Part shown: piece by piece, positions 14,125 through 31,319 of the stretch
Layout: each line of letters begins with the position of its first letter
Position numbering within the stretch: the first letter of the stretch is position 1
Assembly: GCA_028023455.1 (NCBI GenBank)
Contig: JAQFVV010000206.1
Span: 257,001-321,000, forward strand
Source: Epiperipatus broadwayi
Taxonomy: Eukaryota > Onychophora > Udeonychophora > Euonychophora > Peripatidae
Direction: 5' to 3'
Length of the DNA: 64,000 nucleotides
Position numbers and translations under genes: made by a program
The notes under the pieces: model-generated
What the model was told of the DNA's origin: nothing
The model's database searches: none
What the model saw: only the letters and a program-made list of their open reading frames with translations

Positions 14125-14545
14125 ATGAATAGCACTACCATATGTACTGAATATTGGAAATAAATTTGGAAATATCAGTGCATATAAGTTCAATGTTGGA
14201 TTTAGGATGCCCATCAATTTAAATAAATTGAGATGTATTATGACAGATAAAATAGATAAATTATATCAGTATAATGTTATGTATGCAGTTGACTGCTCAC
14301 AATTGGATTGTTTTTAATAGAAAAATTGAGAACAAGAATGGTGTAGCATACATTAATATATAAAAAAATAAAACAGATTTAACATTTGCATCTGTCTTTT
14401 AATTTTATGAAAAGGAATATGGGCATGCTACTATTGTTAAGGTAATTTATGATGAAAGAAATGATAGAAAGCAAGAGATGAAAGAGACTTTATTTATTGT
14501 GCAAAATGAACTCATAATGAATCAGAGAGACAATAACATTCTAAC
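14125..14545 (+). pseudogene. Decayed Penelope-like element, second family (linker plus GIY-YIG end)
   Basis: Three frames read together give the pattern found between the reverse transcriptase and the GIY-YIG nuclease of Penelope-like elements. First comes a stretch beginning LPYVLNIGNKFGNISAYKF, with a Val-Gly-Phe-Arg and Asn-Leu-Asn-Lys-Leu run. Next is YAVDCSQLDCF at the place of the GVY/YIG strand. Then comes KLRTRMV followed by a TAG where the catalytic Glu of the usual R-x-x-E-H would lie, then His. The end has EYGHATIVKVIYDERNDRKQ, like the nuclease C terminus. Frameshifts and stops rule out function. The Met-initiated frame at 13650-13853 may be upstream debris of the same copy. A related fragment on the other strand lies at 58.99-59.35 kb. 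The first-family copies at 16.7, 27-30.8 and 54.7 kb are clearly different in sequence. Confidence 0.55.
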
Positions 14546-14639
14546 ACAAAAAAAGAGTTTTAAATGTAAACAGTAAAATACTGGATTTTTTTTGTTTGAT
14601 AGCCATTATTAAGATGCTAACACATTGAAAGTGCACTTG

Positions 14640-15122
14640 GTTATATGTAATTGAAAAAGCAAGTCATATATAACATGACTTGCTTTAAGCTTGTATTACA
14701 GATATGCAATAGCTCTAACAACCTTCCATCAATAAAAACCACAAGACAAAGCATTTAGAACTCTCTATCTAGAATAATTCCTATACTCAGACTAGTATTT
14801 AGCAGGTGCTGGGATGTTCAGACACTAGATCTAAAAATACCAACTCAAAGCCAGCACTTAATTAATACATAACTATTAACAAAAAAATCTGATATTTTCA
14901 GACATGTAAATATCTTTAAATCCAGTTATCTAAACATAAATAGCAATATGGATTTGAAAACACTTCAGCCATACCATATATTAATAGCCTCAGCAATATA
15001 ACATTGCCAAGGCTCCAAGAGCCAAATTATAATAATCAAATAAGCAAGTCATATATTGACTGATTTGTTTTAAGCTTGTATTACAGATATGCAATATAGG
15101 GAGCATACCAATAGCTCTAACA
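14640..15122 (-). repeat. Single-arm copy of the 2.6-3.4 kb interspersed repeat
   Basis: Its reverse complement matches 2640-3060 in order: TGCAAGCTTAA.(G/A)CAA, TTTGATTATTATAA, TTGCAATG.TATATTGC.GAGGC, then the CATGTCT and GATCTAG blocks. A subsegment, GCTTTAAGCTTGTATTACAG and its continuation, occurs twice (about 14.68 and 15.06 kb), which suggests nested or duplicated copies. A 12-bp-arm hairpin at 14657-14685 (AAAGCAAGTCAT with its complement) sits at one end. Confidence 0.6.
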
Positions 15123-16370
15123 CAATGTTGAAGTCCAGATTTACAGCAGATTTTAGAATGTAAAGAGAAAAAATTCTCAGCACACCTTAATTGAATGAAG
15201 TATGTTAAGTGCTCAATCTACCATGAACTGTCAGTAATTTAGGTAGAATGGCTTACTAATTACTATTAAAGGTGCTAGCTATTAGGTTCTCTAGAAATAA
15301 CTACTGAATTATCTTTACTGTCTGTATTTTAATGCTTATAACAAGGATCTGCACATAAGAATGAACCAGAAGCCAGTATTCGCATATGTATAATAAACAT
15401 TTTAAAATATTTCTTTTAGTATAAAAACAAAATATTATTTTTTGTTGATTATTATTTATTTCAGTTTTTCATTTCACCTTTCTAATCTTTCATTAAGCAC
15501 TATCTAGAAGTGCCTCAGGATTTTCTGAATTATTTTTATTAGTTCTAGAGGAAAGATAATCTTACTTAAGCTGATTATATCTGTGCCTCATTAGTAAATA
15601 AACTACTCAAACCTTTCTCATTTTTAAAGTTATTTATTACATTCTTTTCATTTTAGTAAAAAATAAATTAAGGCGAAAATAAAATTAATAAATATTTTAG
15701 GTATTAAATTATATTTATAATAGCTATAAAATGTAATTAAAATTTATTTTAAAATTTGCTGTTAATTAAGTGAAATAAAATATTTTAGGAAATACGTACA
15801 ATAAGAAAATTGTGTATGATAGTAAACATAAATAATTTGATAAAATACTTGAAAATCATATTTTAGATTTTTCTAACTAAAGAATAAAAAATGAGTTACA
15901 ATATAAATCGCCATTTTGCGTTATTTTATATCTTTATTTTAGGACCAAAAGCATTTTTTTTTATGTTATATTAACTCTATCATAAATAATATGATTTACT
16001 TTAAATTATTAAAATATTTTATAAAGACGTTCTTTCTTCATTTCTAAATTATAGATAATTAAGTAAAAAAAAAAAAGGTTTCTTATTTTATATGTAAAAT
16101 ATTTAATCATTTTAACATTTGCAAAATGTAATTTAAATTTAAATTTCAGGATGTGAGTAATTATCAGATACTAAGTGTCGGAAAATAAAAGTAAAAAAAT
16201 TACTTACATATTTTTGTTTAACAATAATGAAATCAAACTACATCTAACTATAAAACAATTATTGAATTATTTTATAAAAAAACAAAATTAATCCCTTCAG
16301 AAAATGTAGTAGTAAAATCAATAAAAAATTATATGTATTAATATGTAAATGCATACAATAAAACAGAAGG
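15123..16370. other. AT-rich intergenic DNA
   Basis: Nothing coding or repetitive is recognisable. 15130-15380 is slightly less AT-rich but matches none of the other repeats in the window by eye. Confidence 0.55.
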
Positions 16371-17560
16371 ATATATGTGTACTTTACATATCTATAAATA
16401 AATAATAAACTGACAATTGGATAGAGGAATAAAAAATTGATAAACAGATGGATGTGTGTATGGATAGATAGATAATTTAAATTATTAAACAGAATAGATG
16501 TCTATATGGATAGGTAGATGTGTAATAAAATAAGTAAACATATATGGATACATAGATATAGAAAGAATAAACAATAAACATAGATATATAGAAGGACAGA
16601 TTGTTAAATAATTGAAAATTGATTAATAGATAGACAGAATAACAGGCATAATTGATAGGGAATTAAATAGGAGGATAAAATATGTAAGTAGATAAATAGA
16701 GATAAAATAAATAAGATTATATATATATAATACATATTTTGCGGGTTCATCCGTGTTAAAAACTTTTAATATTAATATACTGACGTTTCGACTTGGTCAC
16801 ACAAGCCATCCACAGAGTTATAGAAGGTAGAAAAACGGTTGTAGAGGCGCTACAATCACTGATTTGAATAAAATGTTAAAATTCCACCAATAGCAAAAAA
16901 TGTTAAATTTAGAAATGTTTTTTAAAAAAAATCTTTCCAAATAGGAGGAAGTTTGCATGTATCATCTCGCTTATTGATACAATCTGGCCTTTTAAGTATC
17001 TCAATGGCTTCTCTAATGTTGCACTGGTAGAAATTATCACATCTGGATATGGCCCTGTTACTATAAAAATCAATATTTAAGATTTTTAACACAGATGAAC
17101 CCGCAAAATATGTATTTTATATATTTAACCCATGCAAATCTTCGTTTTAACATATATATATAAAAGCAGGCAGTTAGATATATATGTATACAGGTAGATA
17201 CTAGTAACTAGATAAATAGATAGGAATGTAGATGTAAATATATAAATAGATGATAAATGGATGAACAAATAATTAGAAATCTTATGTATACATAAAAATG
17301 TGGACAGACTAATAAATAGTTAAGTAAATAAGTGAAATGGTTACTAAAAATATAAATAGATTGATATATAGGTGAAGTGAAAGATATGAAAATAGGTAAA
17401 CTTACATATAAATTAAATAATAGATAGATATGGATGCAAAACAAATGGAATGTAGATAATAAATATGTAAGCCAATAGACACATTGCTAAAAATAAAAGT
17501 AAATGGGTAATTAGATAGATAGTTAGATAATAGATAAATATGTATGCAAGATAATTAGGT
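16371..17560. repeat. Decayed GATA-type tetranucleotide tract
   Basis: On both sides of the short Penelope-like insertion, GATA, GGATA, TAGATA and AGATAGAT words recur in varying spacing with point changes and no long pure run. This looks like an old, expanded and now degenerate (GATA)n array. The minus-strand frame at 17208-17444 is a translation of this repeat. Confidence 0.7.
16731..17150 (-). mobile_element. Short Penelope-like insertion (first family) with both 3' tails outward
   Basis: From 16731 to about 17085 the minus strand carries the element 3' end and the last part of the coding region, homologous to 27.18-27.53 kb. From 17086 to 17150 the plus strand carries the same terminal tail again in the opposite direction: TTTTTAACACAGATGAACCC, then CGCAAAATATGTATTTTATA, then AACCCATGCAAATCTTCG. 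The two tails are therefore inverted terminal repeats. The RT domain and most of the GIY-YIG domain are missing, so the copy is dead. It sits inside the decayed GATA tract. Confidence 0.85.
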
Positions 17561-17675
17561 AAATAGATTTATTTAACTAAAAATATAAATTATTTACTAA
17601 AACAGTTTCCTAAAATTTTATTTAATATCAACCATTCATTTTTTTTTTAAATTATTTGATAATTGAAAAAATGTT

Positions 17676-17873
17676 TTGATGTTTTCTTGGATATTTAAAA
17701 ACGTTCTAAAGAAATACAAAGCCAATTGTTTTAATTGGGAAGATCATTGGGGAGCTATAATTAGACATGGTATTAAATTATTTCAGAAAGAAAACTTATC
17801 TGCTGAAGAAATTAAAAGACAGCATTGTAAAATATCAAGTAAACAGAAATATGGATCAGCATGTTACATATGA
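17676..17873 (+). CDS. Unrecognised 65-codon frame, possibly a gene or transposon remnant
   Basis: The translation is not the Ile/Tyr/Asn/Lys-only composition typical of chance frames here. It contains three Trp, two adjacent acidic/His patches (NWEDHWGAIIRHGIKLF) and the segment ENLSAEEIKRQHCKISSKQK, and it ends at a TGA. I do not recognise the family. No good splice acceptor borders it upstream. The overlapping frame at 17767-18021 is its shadow. A short hypothetical gene, an exon or transposon debris are all possible. Confidence 0.25.
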   Translation: MMFSWIFKNVLKKYKANCFNWEDHWGAIIRHGIKLFQKENLSAEEIKRQHCKISSKQKYGSACYI

Positions 17874-18335
17874 GGACATATTTATTGATTGCATAAAAGG
17901 CAGCATACTGATAATTATTAATGTCATTAAGTTAATAATATATTTTTTATATCTATATTTGGATATTAATAGTAATGTTTGTAAACAAAATGAATATAAT
18001 TTTTTCTTATCCAAAATATAATTTATGGGTATTTATTAATTATGAACATCATCCTATTTAATTACTGTCTGTATTTTTTTTTTCCAAACATACTCTTATT
18101 TTTGATTAGCAATGTGAGATTTTGACATATCTGATGAAGAGGATTCCTGTGAAAGTATTCTTTGAGACATGTACTGTTTAGCTAATGTTTATTCTATCTT
18201 ATACCTTAGCCAAATAATGAACTAATAGACAGCACTTAAACACTCTTACTTCTAATAATATTATAAGATATAGCTTAATATATTAATTAACAAAATCACT
18301 TGCTTTTTGTTACTAATACAGAATTTTGTAATTCG

Positions 18336-18395
18336 ATTGCTTTTTGTTGTTTATACATTTAAGTAATTGCTTTATGTTGTGTATACATTTAAGTA
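18336..18395. repeat. 30-bp tandem duplication (two copies)
   Basis: The units 18336-18365 and 18366-18395 differ at two positions. Each ends in ATACATTTAAGTA. Confidence 0.9.
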
Positions 18396-19458
18396 ATTGC
18401 AACTTGTGATTATGAAAATGTTATATAGAACTCTCTAACTATATATTATTGTTATAATTAATGAGATTTATTGTTAATTGGTAATTCTCCTTTTTTATTT
18501 TAAATAAGTAAAATTTATTTAAAAAAAAAACAATAGTAACCAAGGAATGATAGAAGAATTGTACATCAAAACCATTATCTTGTACAAGTATAAGAAATGG
18601 TGATCACTTGATATTTTAGTCATTTAATACTCATGCCTCATAAACATTTTACTTTGTTTCAATCTAATTTTTGATATTTTTTATACATCAAACTTATGAT
18701 CTTTTGTTTTTAATTAAAAAAGATCAAAGAAAGAGAAACATTTATAAATTTACTCATAACAAGTGTTTGTGTCAAAAATCATTTATGTCATTCTTCTATA
18801 AGTTAAATCATTAATCTGTACTATGTATAATCTTTCTGAATTCGTTGTATTGTTAATGATCCTATTATTTCAGTAGTAACTTACTTTTATATATTTAAAT
18901 ACAAAAAAGATAAAACAATTTCAAAGGAAAAATATTTTTAGTAGACCTCCTTTATTAAATAACAAGGAAAGAGATGTAACTTAGCATGCTTCCATTTTCT
19001 GGTTGATGAGCATGGAGCTTTTAAAAAGTTTTCCACATTTTTTTTTATTTTCTAAAAATAACTAAATGATTATTTACTGAATAATATAGTGATATTATCT
19101 GAGTATGCGATAGAATTTCAAAATAAGTCTTATTTTGTTTAAGATATGAAAATAAATTCAAATTTTAACTACGCTAGGTTGCAAATTCTAATGTATTGTT
19201 ATGATAGATAGATATAATAATTACATGACCATGAAATGTTTTATATATAAAAACTTCATTTGACTGGGAAAGATTTTAAATCATTTATTTTATTTTATTT
19301 AATTTAGTACATTTAACAGATTTTACATCCAAACAAAAATGCACAGCTAATCTAGTTCACAAAGCATTTGCAGAGTTTTTTGCCCAGTAGTCCTAAATGT
19401 TCTATCATTTGTTTCAAATATATTAACAGCATTAAAGTATTTATTGTATTTATGTAGC

Positions 19459-26640
<7,182 letters not shown>

Positions 26641-27100
26641 TCAACCATTTTCAATCCCAGGCGAAAACCACTACAAGTTTAATCATGTTTATCTAAGTCA
26701 TGCTCTCTTCTCTAAATTACACTAGCAAACTTCCTTATTTCATCCATCCATCTCACGTGTGATATTTTTCTAGGTCTTTTAAATCTCTTGGGATCTCATT
26801 TCAAATTATAACTATCCATCTACTATCATTTTTGTTAGGAATACGTCCAGCCCAGTTTCATTTCAGTTGTTTAATTCTTTCAATGATCAGTAATATCTGT
26901 TCATTTTCTCTATAGATATATATATATATTTTATTTTGTTACTCCTAACATGTATCCCTTTATATTTCATCAAGTAGTCCAACTTTCCATAAGTAAGAAC
27001 TAATAAAACATAACACTTTTCTGGTTTTTTTTTGAGTTACTTCGATTAAAAACATTTTATTCAAGATTAATTTTATGACTAATTTTATCCATTATATCTA
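26641..27100 (-). mobile_element. RTE-like LINE 3' fragment
   Basis: Read on the minus strand in shifting frames it gives the usual end of an RTE-type ORF: a hydrophobic stretch ending ENEQILLIIERIKQLK, then NWAGRIPNKNDSRW, then PRDLKDLEKYH and DGWMK, with stops between. The same ordered blocks appear in the larger element at 31.3-34.2 kb, so the two are related. No RT domain is left here. The fragment ends beside the (AT)n/(GT)n tract that borders the Penelope-like insertion. Confidence 0.65.
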
Positions 27101-27118
27101 TATATGTATGTATGTCTG

Positions 27119-27148
27119 ATATATATATATATATATATGTGTGTGTTA
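27119..27148. repeat. (AT)n-(GT)n microsatellite at the edge of a Penelope-like insertion
   Basis: A simple repeat directly outside the element end. Comparable AT-rich simple repeats border the other Penelope-like copies. Confidence 0.9.
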
Positions 27149-29204
27149 AAACGAAGATTTGCACGGGTTAAATATATAAAATACATATTTTGCGGGTTCA
27201 TCCGTGTTAAAAACTTTTAATATTAATATACTGACGTTTCAACTTGGTCACACAAGCCATCCACAGAGTTATAAAAGGTAGAAAGACGGTTATAGAGGCG
27301 CTACAATCACTGATTTGAATAAAATGTTAAAATTCCACCAATAGCAAAAAAATGTTAAATTTAGGAATGTTTTTTAAAAAAAATATTTTTAAATAGGAGG
27401 AAGTTTACATGTATCATCTCGCTTACTGATACAATCTGGCCTTTCAAGTATCTCAATGGCTTCTCTAATTTTGCATTGGTAGAGATTATGACATCTGGAT
27501 ATGATCCTGGTACTAGAAAAATCAATTTTATGACCTGAATCTATAGTATGGAGTGAGAGTGCTGATGATGATGAGTGTTGTTTAACTGCATTAGCATGCT
27601 CATCTCTCCTAACACTGATGTGATGATTACTCATACCTATGTTAGAAGCTTTATAATTTTTACATGAGATTTGATAGACACCATGAGATTCAAGAGGGAT
27701 TGAATCCTTAGGCTTGGTTATTATATTGCTGATCTTTTGATGAGCAGAAAATGCTGTATCTATAGTTCCTTTTACATATGGAACACAAATCCTAATAGCT
27801 GATTTATCATCTTTTTGTTTCCTATTTTGTCTATTTTGGGCTTGAAATAAGGCTTTTTTTATAAATTTGTAATTATAACTATTTGCTAATAAAACACTAT
27901 TAATATGATTTATTTTTTTCTTTCAGATGTGTCTCATCTGAAAGGTTAATTGCTCTCTTTAAAAGAGTTTTGGCTACAGAAACTATCTGAGTTGGGTGAT
28001 GCTGAGAATGGAAATGCAAATATCTATCTGTGTGTGTATCCTTTCTCGTAAATAGAAAAAGATAAACTATTTGGTGTTCTGGTGACTAGAACATCAAGAA
28101 AAGGGAGTTTTCCATCAGACTCTGTCTCCATTGTAAATTTAATATGAGGATGCATATTATTTAAATGTAAGAAAAAATTAACTAATTTATTTTTTCCATG
28201 TTGCCATATGACAAAAGTGTCATCTATGTATCTGAGCCAAATGAGAGGTTTTAAAGATGATGATTCTAAAGCACGAGTTTCTATATATTCCATGAATAAA
28301 TCAGCTATTACTCCTGAGATAAGTGAGCCCATAGGAGTACCAAAAACTTGTCTGTAATGCTGTCCATTGTATACAAAATATGTATTTAAGAGACAATGTT
28401 TAATTAAAGCAATAATATGGTCTGGTAAATTGCAATGTTGTGAGATTATATTTAAAGCTTCATCAATTGGAATGTTTGTAAACAAAGACACGACATCAAA
28501 ACTAACCAGAATGTCATTAGCATTAATTTTTAAACTTTTTAAAACAGAAATAAAATGAAGAGAGTTTTTAATATATGATTTAATAGATGGGATTGTAGGT
28601 TTAATGAAATCCGATAAGTATCTGGCTAAAATATGAGTTGGAGAACCTATTGCACTTACTATTGGATGAAGAGGGGTATCTGGTTTGTAAATTTTTGGAA
28701 GTCCATAAAATTTTGGACAGACACAAGATTTTTCACGAGGGATTATTTTATTTTTTATCTCTGTTTCAATAGGTGATTTATTAATAATAGCTTTCGTTGT
28801 TTTTTCCAAATACGTAGTATGATCTCTTTTTGATAGTTTATAAGTTTTATCATTAAGCATATCTAAAATTTTATTATGGGAAATGTCACGATCCATTATG
28901 ACTGTGACATTACCTTTATCAGCTGGAAGTACAACAATTGATTTGTCCGATTTTATATTATTTAATGCTTGTCTTTCTGTCTTTGAAATATTATTTTTTA
29001 GGAAGCTTAGTTTTTTTTTAAAATATTACAAATCTCAGCTTTAGCCAAATCAGCCGATGTAGAATCAATTTTATCGAGAGATGATTCAACATTACAAACA
29101 ATTTTCTCAAAAGGTATCCGGGAAGGTGTTAAAGCAAAATTAAAACCTTTTTGTAAAACCGAAATTTCATCTGTAGAGAGGGCTTTCCTAGATAAATTAT
29201 AAAA
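27145..29204 (-). pseudogene. Penelope-like element (first family), minus-strand copy
   Basis: Reading from 29204 leftwards, the N-terminal segment has NLSRKALSTDEISVLQKGF and the frame breaks at an A-rich run near 29010. A 290-codon frame (28896-28024) follows. Just upstream of its first Met lies VVLPADKGNVTVIMDRD, the Penelope N-terminal hallmark; inside are CPKFYGLPKIYKPDTPL, LVSFDVVSLFTNIPIDEA, GTPMGSLISG (the second Pro changed to Leu relative to the other copies) and LRYIDDTFVIW, the RT active site. Another frameshift lies at about 28040. The GIY-YIG nuclease remainder is at 27634-27389 with MSNHHISVRRDEHANAVK. The non-coding 3' tail runs to about 27145. The protein would have combined reverse transcriptase and nuclease for transposition. 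At least two frameshifts disable it. It is longer at its 5' end than the plus-strand partner by about 470 bases. Confidence 0.9.
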
Positions 29205-30605
29205 TCTTGTGTTTGTCCAAAATTTTATGGACTTCCAAAAATTCACAAACCAGATACCCCCCTTCATCCAATAGTAAGTGCAATAGGTTCTCCAACTCAT
29301 ATTTTAGCCAGATACTTATCGGATTTCATTAAACCTACAATCCCATCTATTAAATCATATATTAAAAACTCTCTTCATTTTATTTCTTTTTTAAAAAGTT
29401 TAAAAATTAATGCTAACGACATTCTGGTCAGTTTTGATGTCATGTCTTTGTTTACAAACATTCCAATTGATGAAGCTTTAAATATAATCTCACAACATTG
29501 CAATTTACCCGACCATATTATTGCTTTAATTAAACATTGTCTCTTAAATACATATTTTGTATACAATGGACAGCATTACAGACAAGTTTTTGGTACTCCT
29601 ATGGGCTCACCTATCTCAGGAGTAATAGCTGATTTATTCATGGAATATATAGAAACTTGTGCTTTAGAATCATCATCTTTAAAACCTCTCATTTGGCTCA
29701 GATACATAGATGACACTTTTGTCATGTGGCAACATGAAAAAAATAAATTAGATAATTTTTTCTTACATTTAAATAATATGCATCCTCATATTAAATTTAC
29801 AATGGAGACAGAGACTGATGGAAAACTCCCTTTTCTTGATGTTCTAGTCACCAGAACACCAAATAGTTTATCTTTTTCTATTTACAGAAAGGATACACAC
29901 ACAGACAGATATTTGCATTTCCATTCTCATCATCACCCAACTCAGATAGTTTCTGTAGCCAAAACTCTTTTAAATAGAGCAATCATCCTTTCAGATGAGA
30001 CACATCTGAAAGAAGAAATAAATCATATTAATAGTGTTTTATTTGCAAATAGTTATAATTACAAATTTATAAAAAAAGCCTTATTTCAAGCCCAAAATAG
30101 ACAAAATAGGAAACAAAAAGATGATAAATCAGCTATTAGGATTTGTGTTCTATATGTAAAAGGAACTAGAGACAGTATCGGACATATATTAAAATGCTAT
30201 AATATAGATACAGCATTTTCTGCTCATCAAAAGATCAGCAATATAATAACCAAGCCTAAGGATTCAATCCCTCTTGAATCTCATGGTGTCTATCAAATCT
30301 CATGTAAAAATTGTAAAGCTTCTTACATAGGTATGAGTAATCATCGCATCAGTGTTAGGAGAGATGAGCATGCTAATGCAGTTAAACAACACTCATCATC
30401 ATCAGCACTCTCACTCCATACTATAGATTCAGGTCATAAAATTGATTTTTCTAGTACCAGGATCATATTCAGATGTGATAATCTCTACCAATGCAAAATT
30501 AGAGAAGCCATTGAGATACTTAAAAGGCCAGATTGTATCAATAAGCGAGATGATACATGTAAACTTCCTCGTATTTGGAAAGATTTTTTTAAAAAACATT
30601 CCTAA
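29205..30605 (+). CDS. Penelope-like RT plus GIY-YIG protein, 5'-truncated but open
   Basis: An uninterrupted frame of 467 codons, including the stop, runs from the junction with the inverted copy to TAA at 30605. No start codon exists at the junction; the first Met is at 29442, inside the RT, so the intact N terminus is missing and the copy is unlikely to be functional. Counted from 29205 the domains are: CPKFYGLPKIHKP (residues 4-16), FDVMSLFTNIPIDEA (about 75-89), GTPMGSPISG (about 129), LRYIDDTFVMW with the catalytic Asp pair (about 165), KLPFLDVLVTRTPN, a basic linker, and GVYQISCKNCKASYIGMSN (about 360-378), the GIY-YIG nuclease, then RRDEH with its conserved Glu and a C-terminal REAIEIL. 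All key residues of both enzymes appear present except for the missing N terminus. The Met at residue 80 replaces a Val found in the sister copy. Confidence 0.9.
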   Translation, partial: SCVCPKFYGLPKIHKPDTPLHPIVSAIGSPTHILARYLSDFIKPTIPSIKSYIKNSLHFISFLKSLKINANDILVSFDVMSLFTNIPIDEALNIISQHCNLPDHIIALIKHCLLNTYFVYNGQHYRQVFGTPMGSPISGVIADLFMEYIETCALESSSLKPLIWLRYIDDTFVMWQHEKNKLDNFFLHLNNMHPHIKFTMETETDGKLPFLDVLVTRTPNSLSFSIYRKDTHTDRYLHFHSHHHPTQIVSVAKTLLNRAIILSDETHLKEEINHINSVLFANSYNYKFIKKALFQAQNRQNRKQKDDKSAIRICVLYVKGTRDSIGHILKCYNIDTAFSAHQKISNIITKPKDSIPLESHGVYQISCKNCKASYIGMSNHRISVRRDEHANAVKQHSSSSALSLHTIDSGHKIDFSSTRIIFRCDNLYQCKIREAIEILKRPDCINKRDDTCKLPRIWKDFFKKHS

Positions 30606-30797
30606 ATTTAACATTTTTTGCTATTGGTGGAATTTTAACATTTTATTCAAATCAGTGATTGTAGCGCCTCTACAACCGTGTTTCTACCTTTTATAACTCT
30701 ATGGATGGCTTGTGTGACCAAGTCAAAACATCAGTATATTAATATTAAAAGTTTTTAACACGGATGAACCCGCAAAATATGTATTTTATATATATAT
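29205..30797 (+). mobile_element. Penelope-like element (first family), plus-strand copy
   Basis: The coding region is followed by a 3' UTR of about 190 bases that ends with GTTTTTAACACGGATGAACC and CGCAAAATATGTATTTTATA. The same tail occurs inverted at 27.15-27.21 kb, so the whole 27.15-30.79 kb locus is one inverted pair with arms of about 1.6 kb around a 470-base unpaired centre. Confidence 0.9.
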
Positions 30798-31319
30798 CGT
30801 AAATTTGTTCAAATAAGTATTATATATAAAAGAAAAAATGTCCATTAATTAAAAACTATTGTAAAAACAATAATAATAACAAATATAATGGTGTAATAGT
30901 TAATTACCGTTATATGTGTTATTTTTAAGTATCATAAACGTATCAATAAGTAATTTAAAATAAGCACTAATATTAATAGATAGATAGTAAAATATTCTTA
31001 CCGCTACAGTCAGGTTTGGTCTTTCTTAGGTGGTTACATTTAAAAGATCTAAAAACAAAAACAAAAAATAGTATAATATCCCTCGACACCATTAACTGAT
31101 GCATAAATCACAAGCTCAGATACTTTAACACTGTGATCTTTTTTACTAAGAGTGAAGATACATTATGTTATAATTATTCTTTTTTGTTGATTTTGAAATT
31201 CATGGCATCAACATTTATCTAATTAATATAGATTGCTTGTGCTATTTAGATATGATTGGGCTAGGTACTCATTTATGTTTATGTTTATGTTAAAATATCT
31301 AAATATCTTTACATATCGT
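30798..31319. other. AT-rich intergenic DNA
   Basis: No features are seen apart from homopolymer runs. Confidence 0.6.

Larger units (their letters stand above)
17561..19458. other. AT-rich intergenic DNA with one unexplained frame
   Basis: Only the frame at 17676-17873 and the small duplication at 18336-18395 stand out. The rest shows no structure by eye. Confidence 0.5.

Noticed and set aside
27188-27212. Possible hammerhead ribozyme in the Penelope tail (CGGATGA or CAGATGA against the core CUGANGA), since some Penelope elements carry hammerheads
   Set aside because: The second core base is not U in any copy and no GAAA with a supporting stem follows at the right distance. At best it is a degenerate remnant; a covariance-model search would decide.
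28367-28558. Frames antisense to the Penelope RT (also 29375-29566 and 54834-55172)
   Set aside because: They are mirror frames of the RT coding region, and they recur because the element is repeated.
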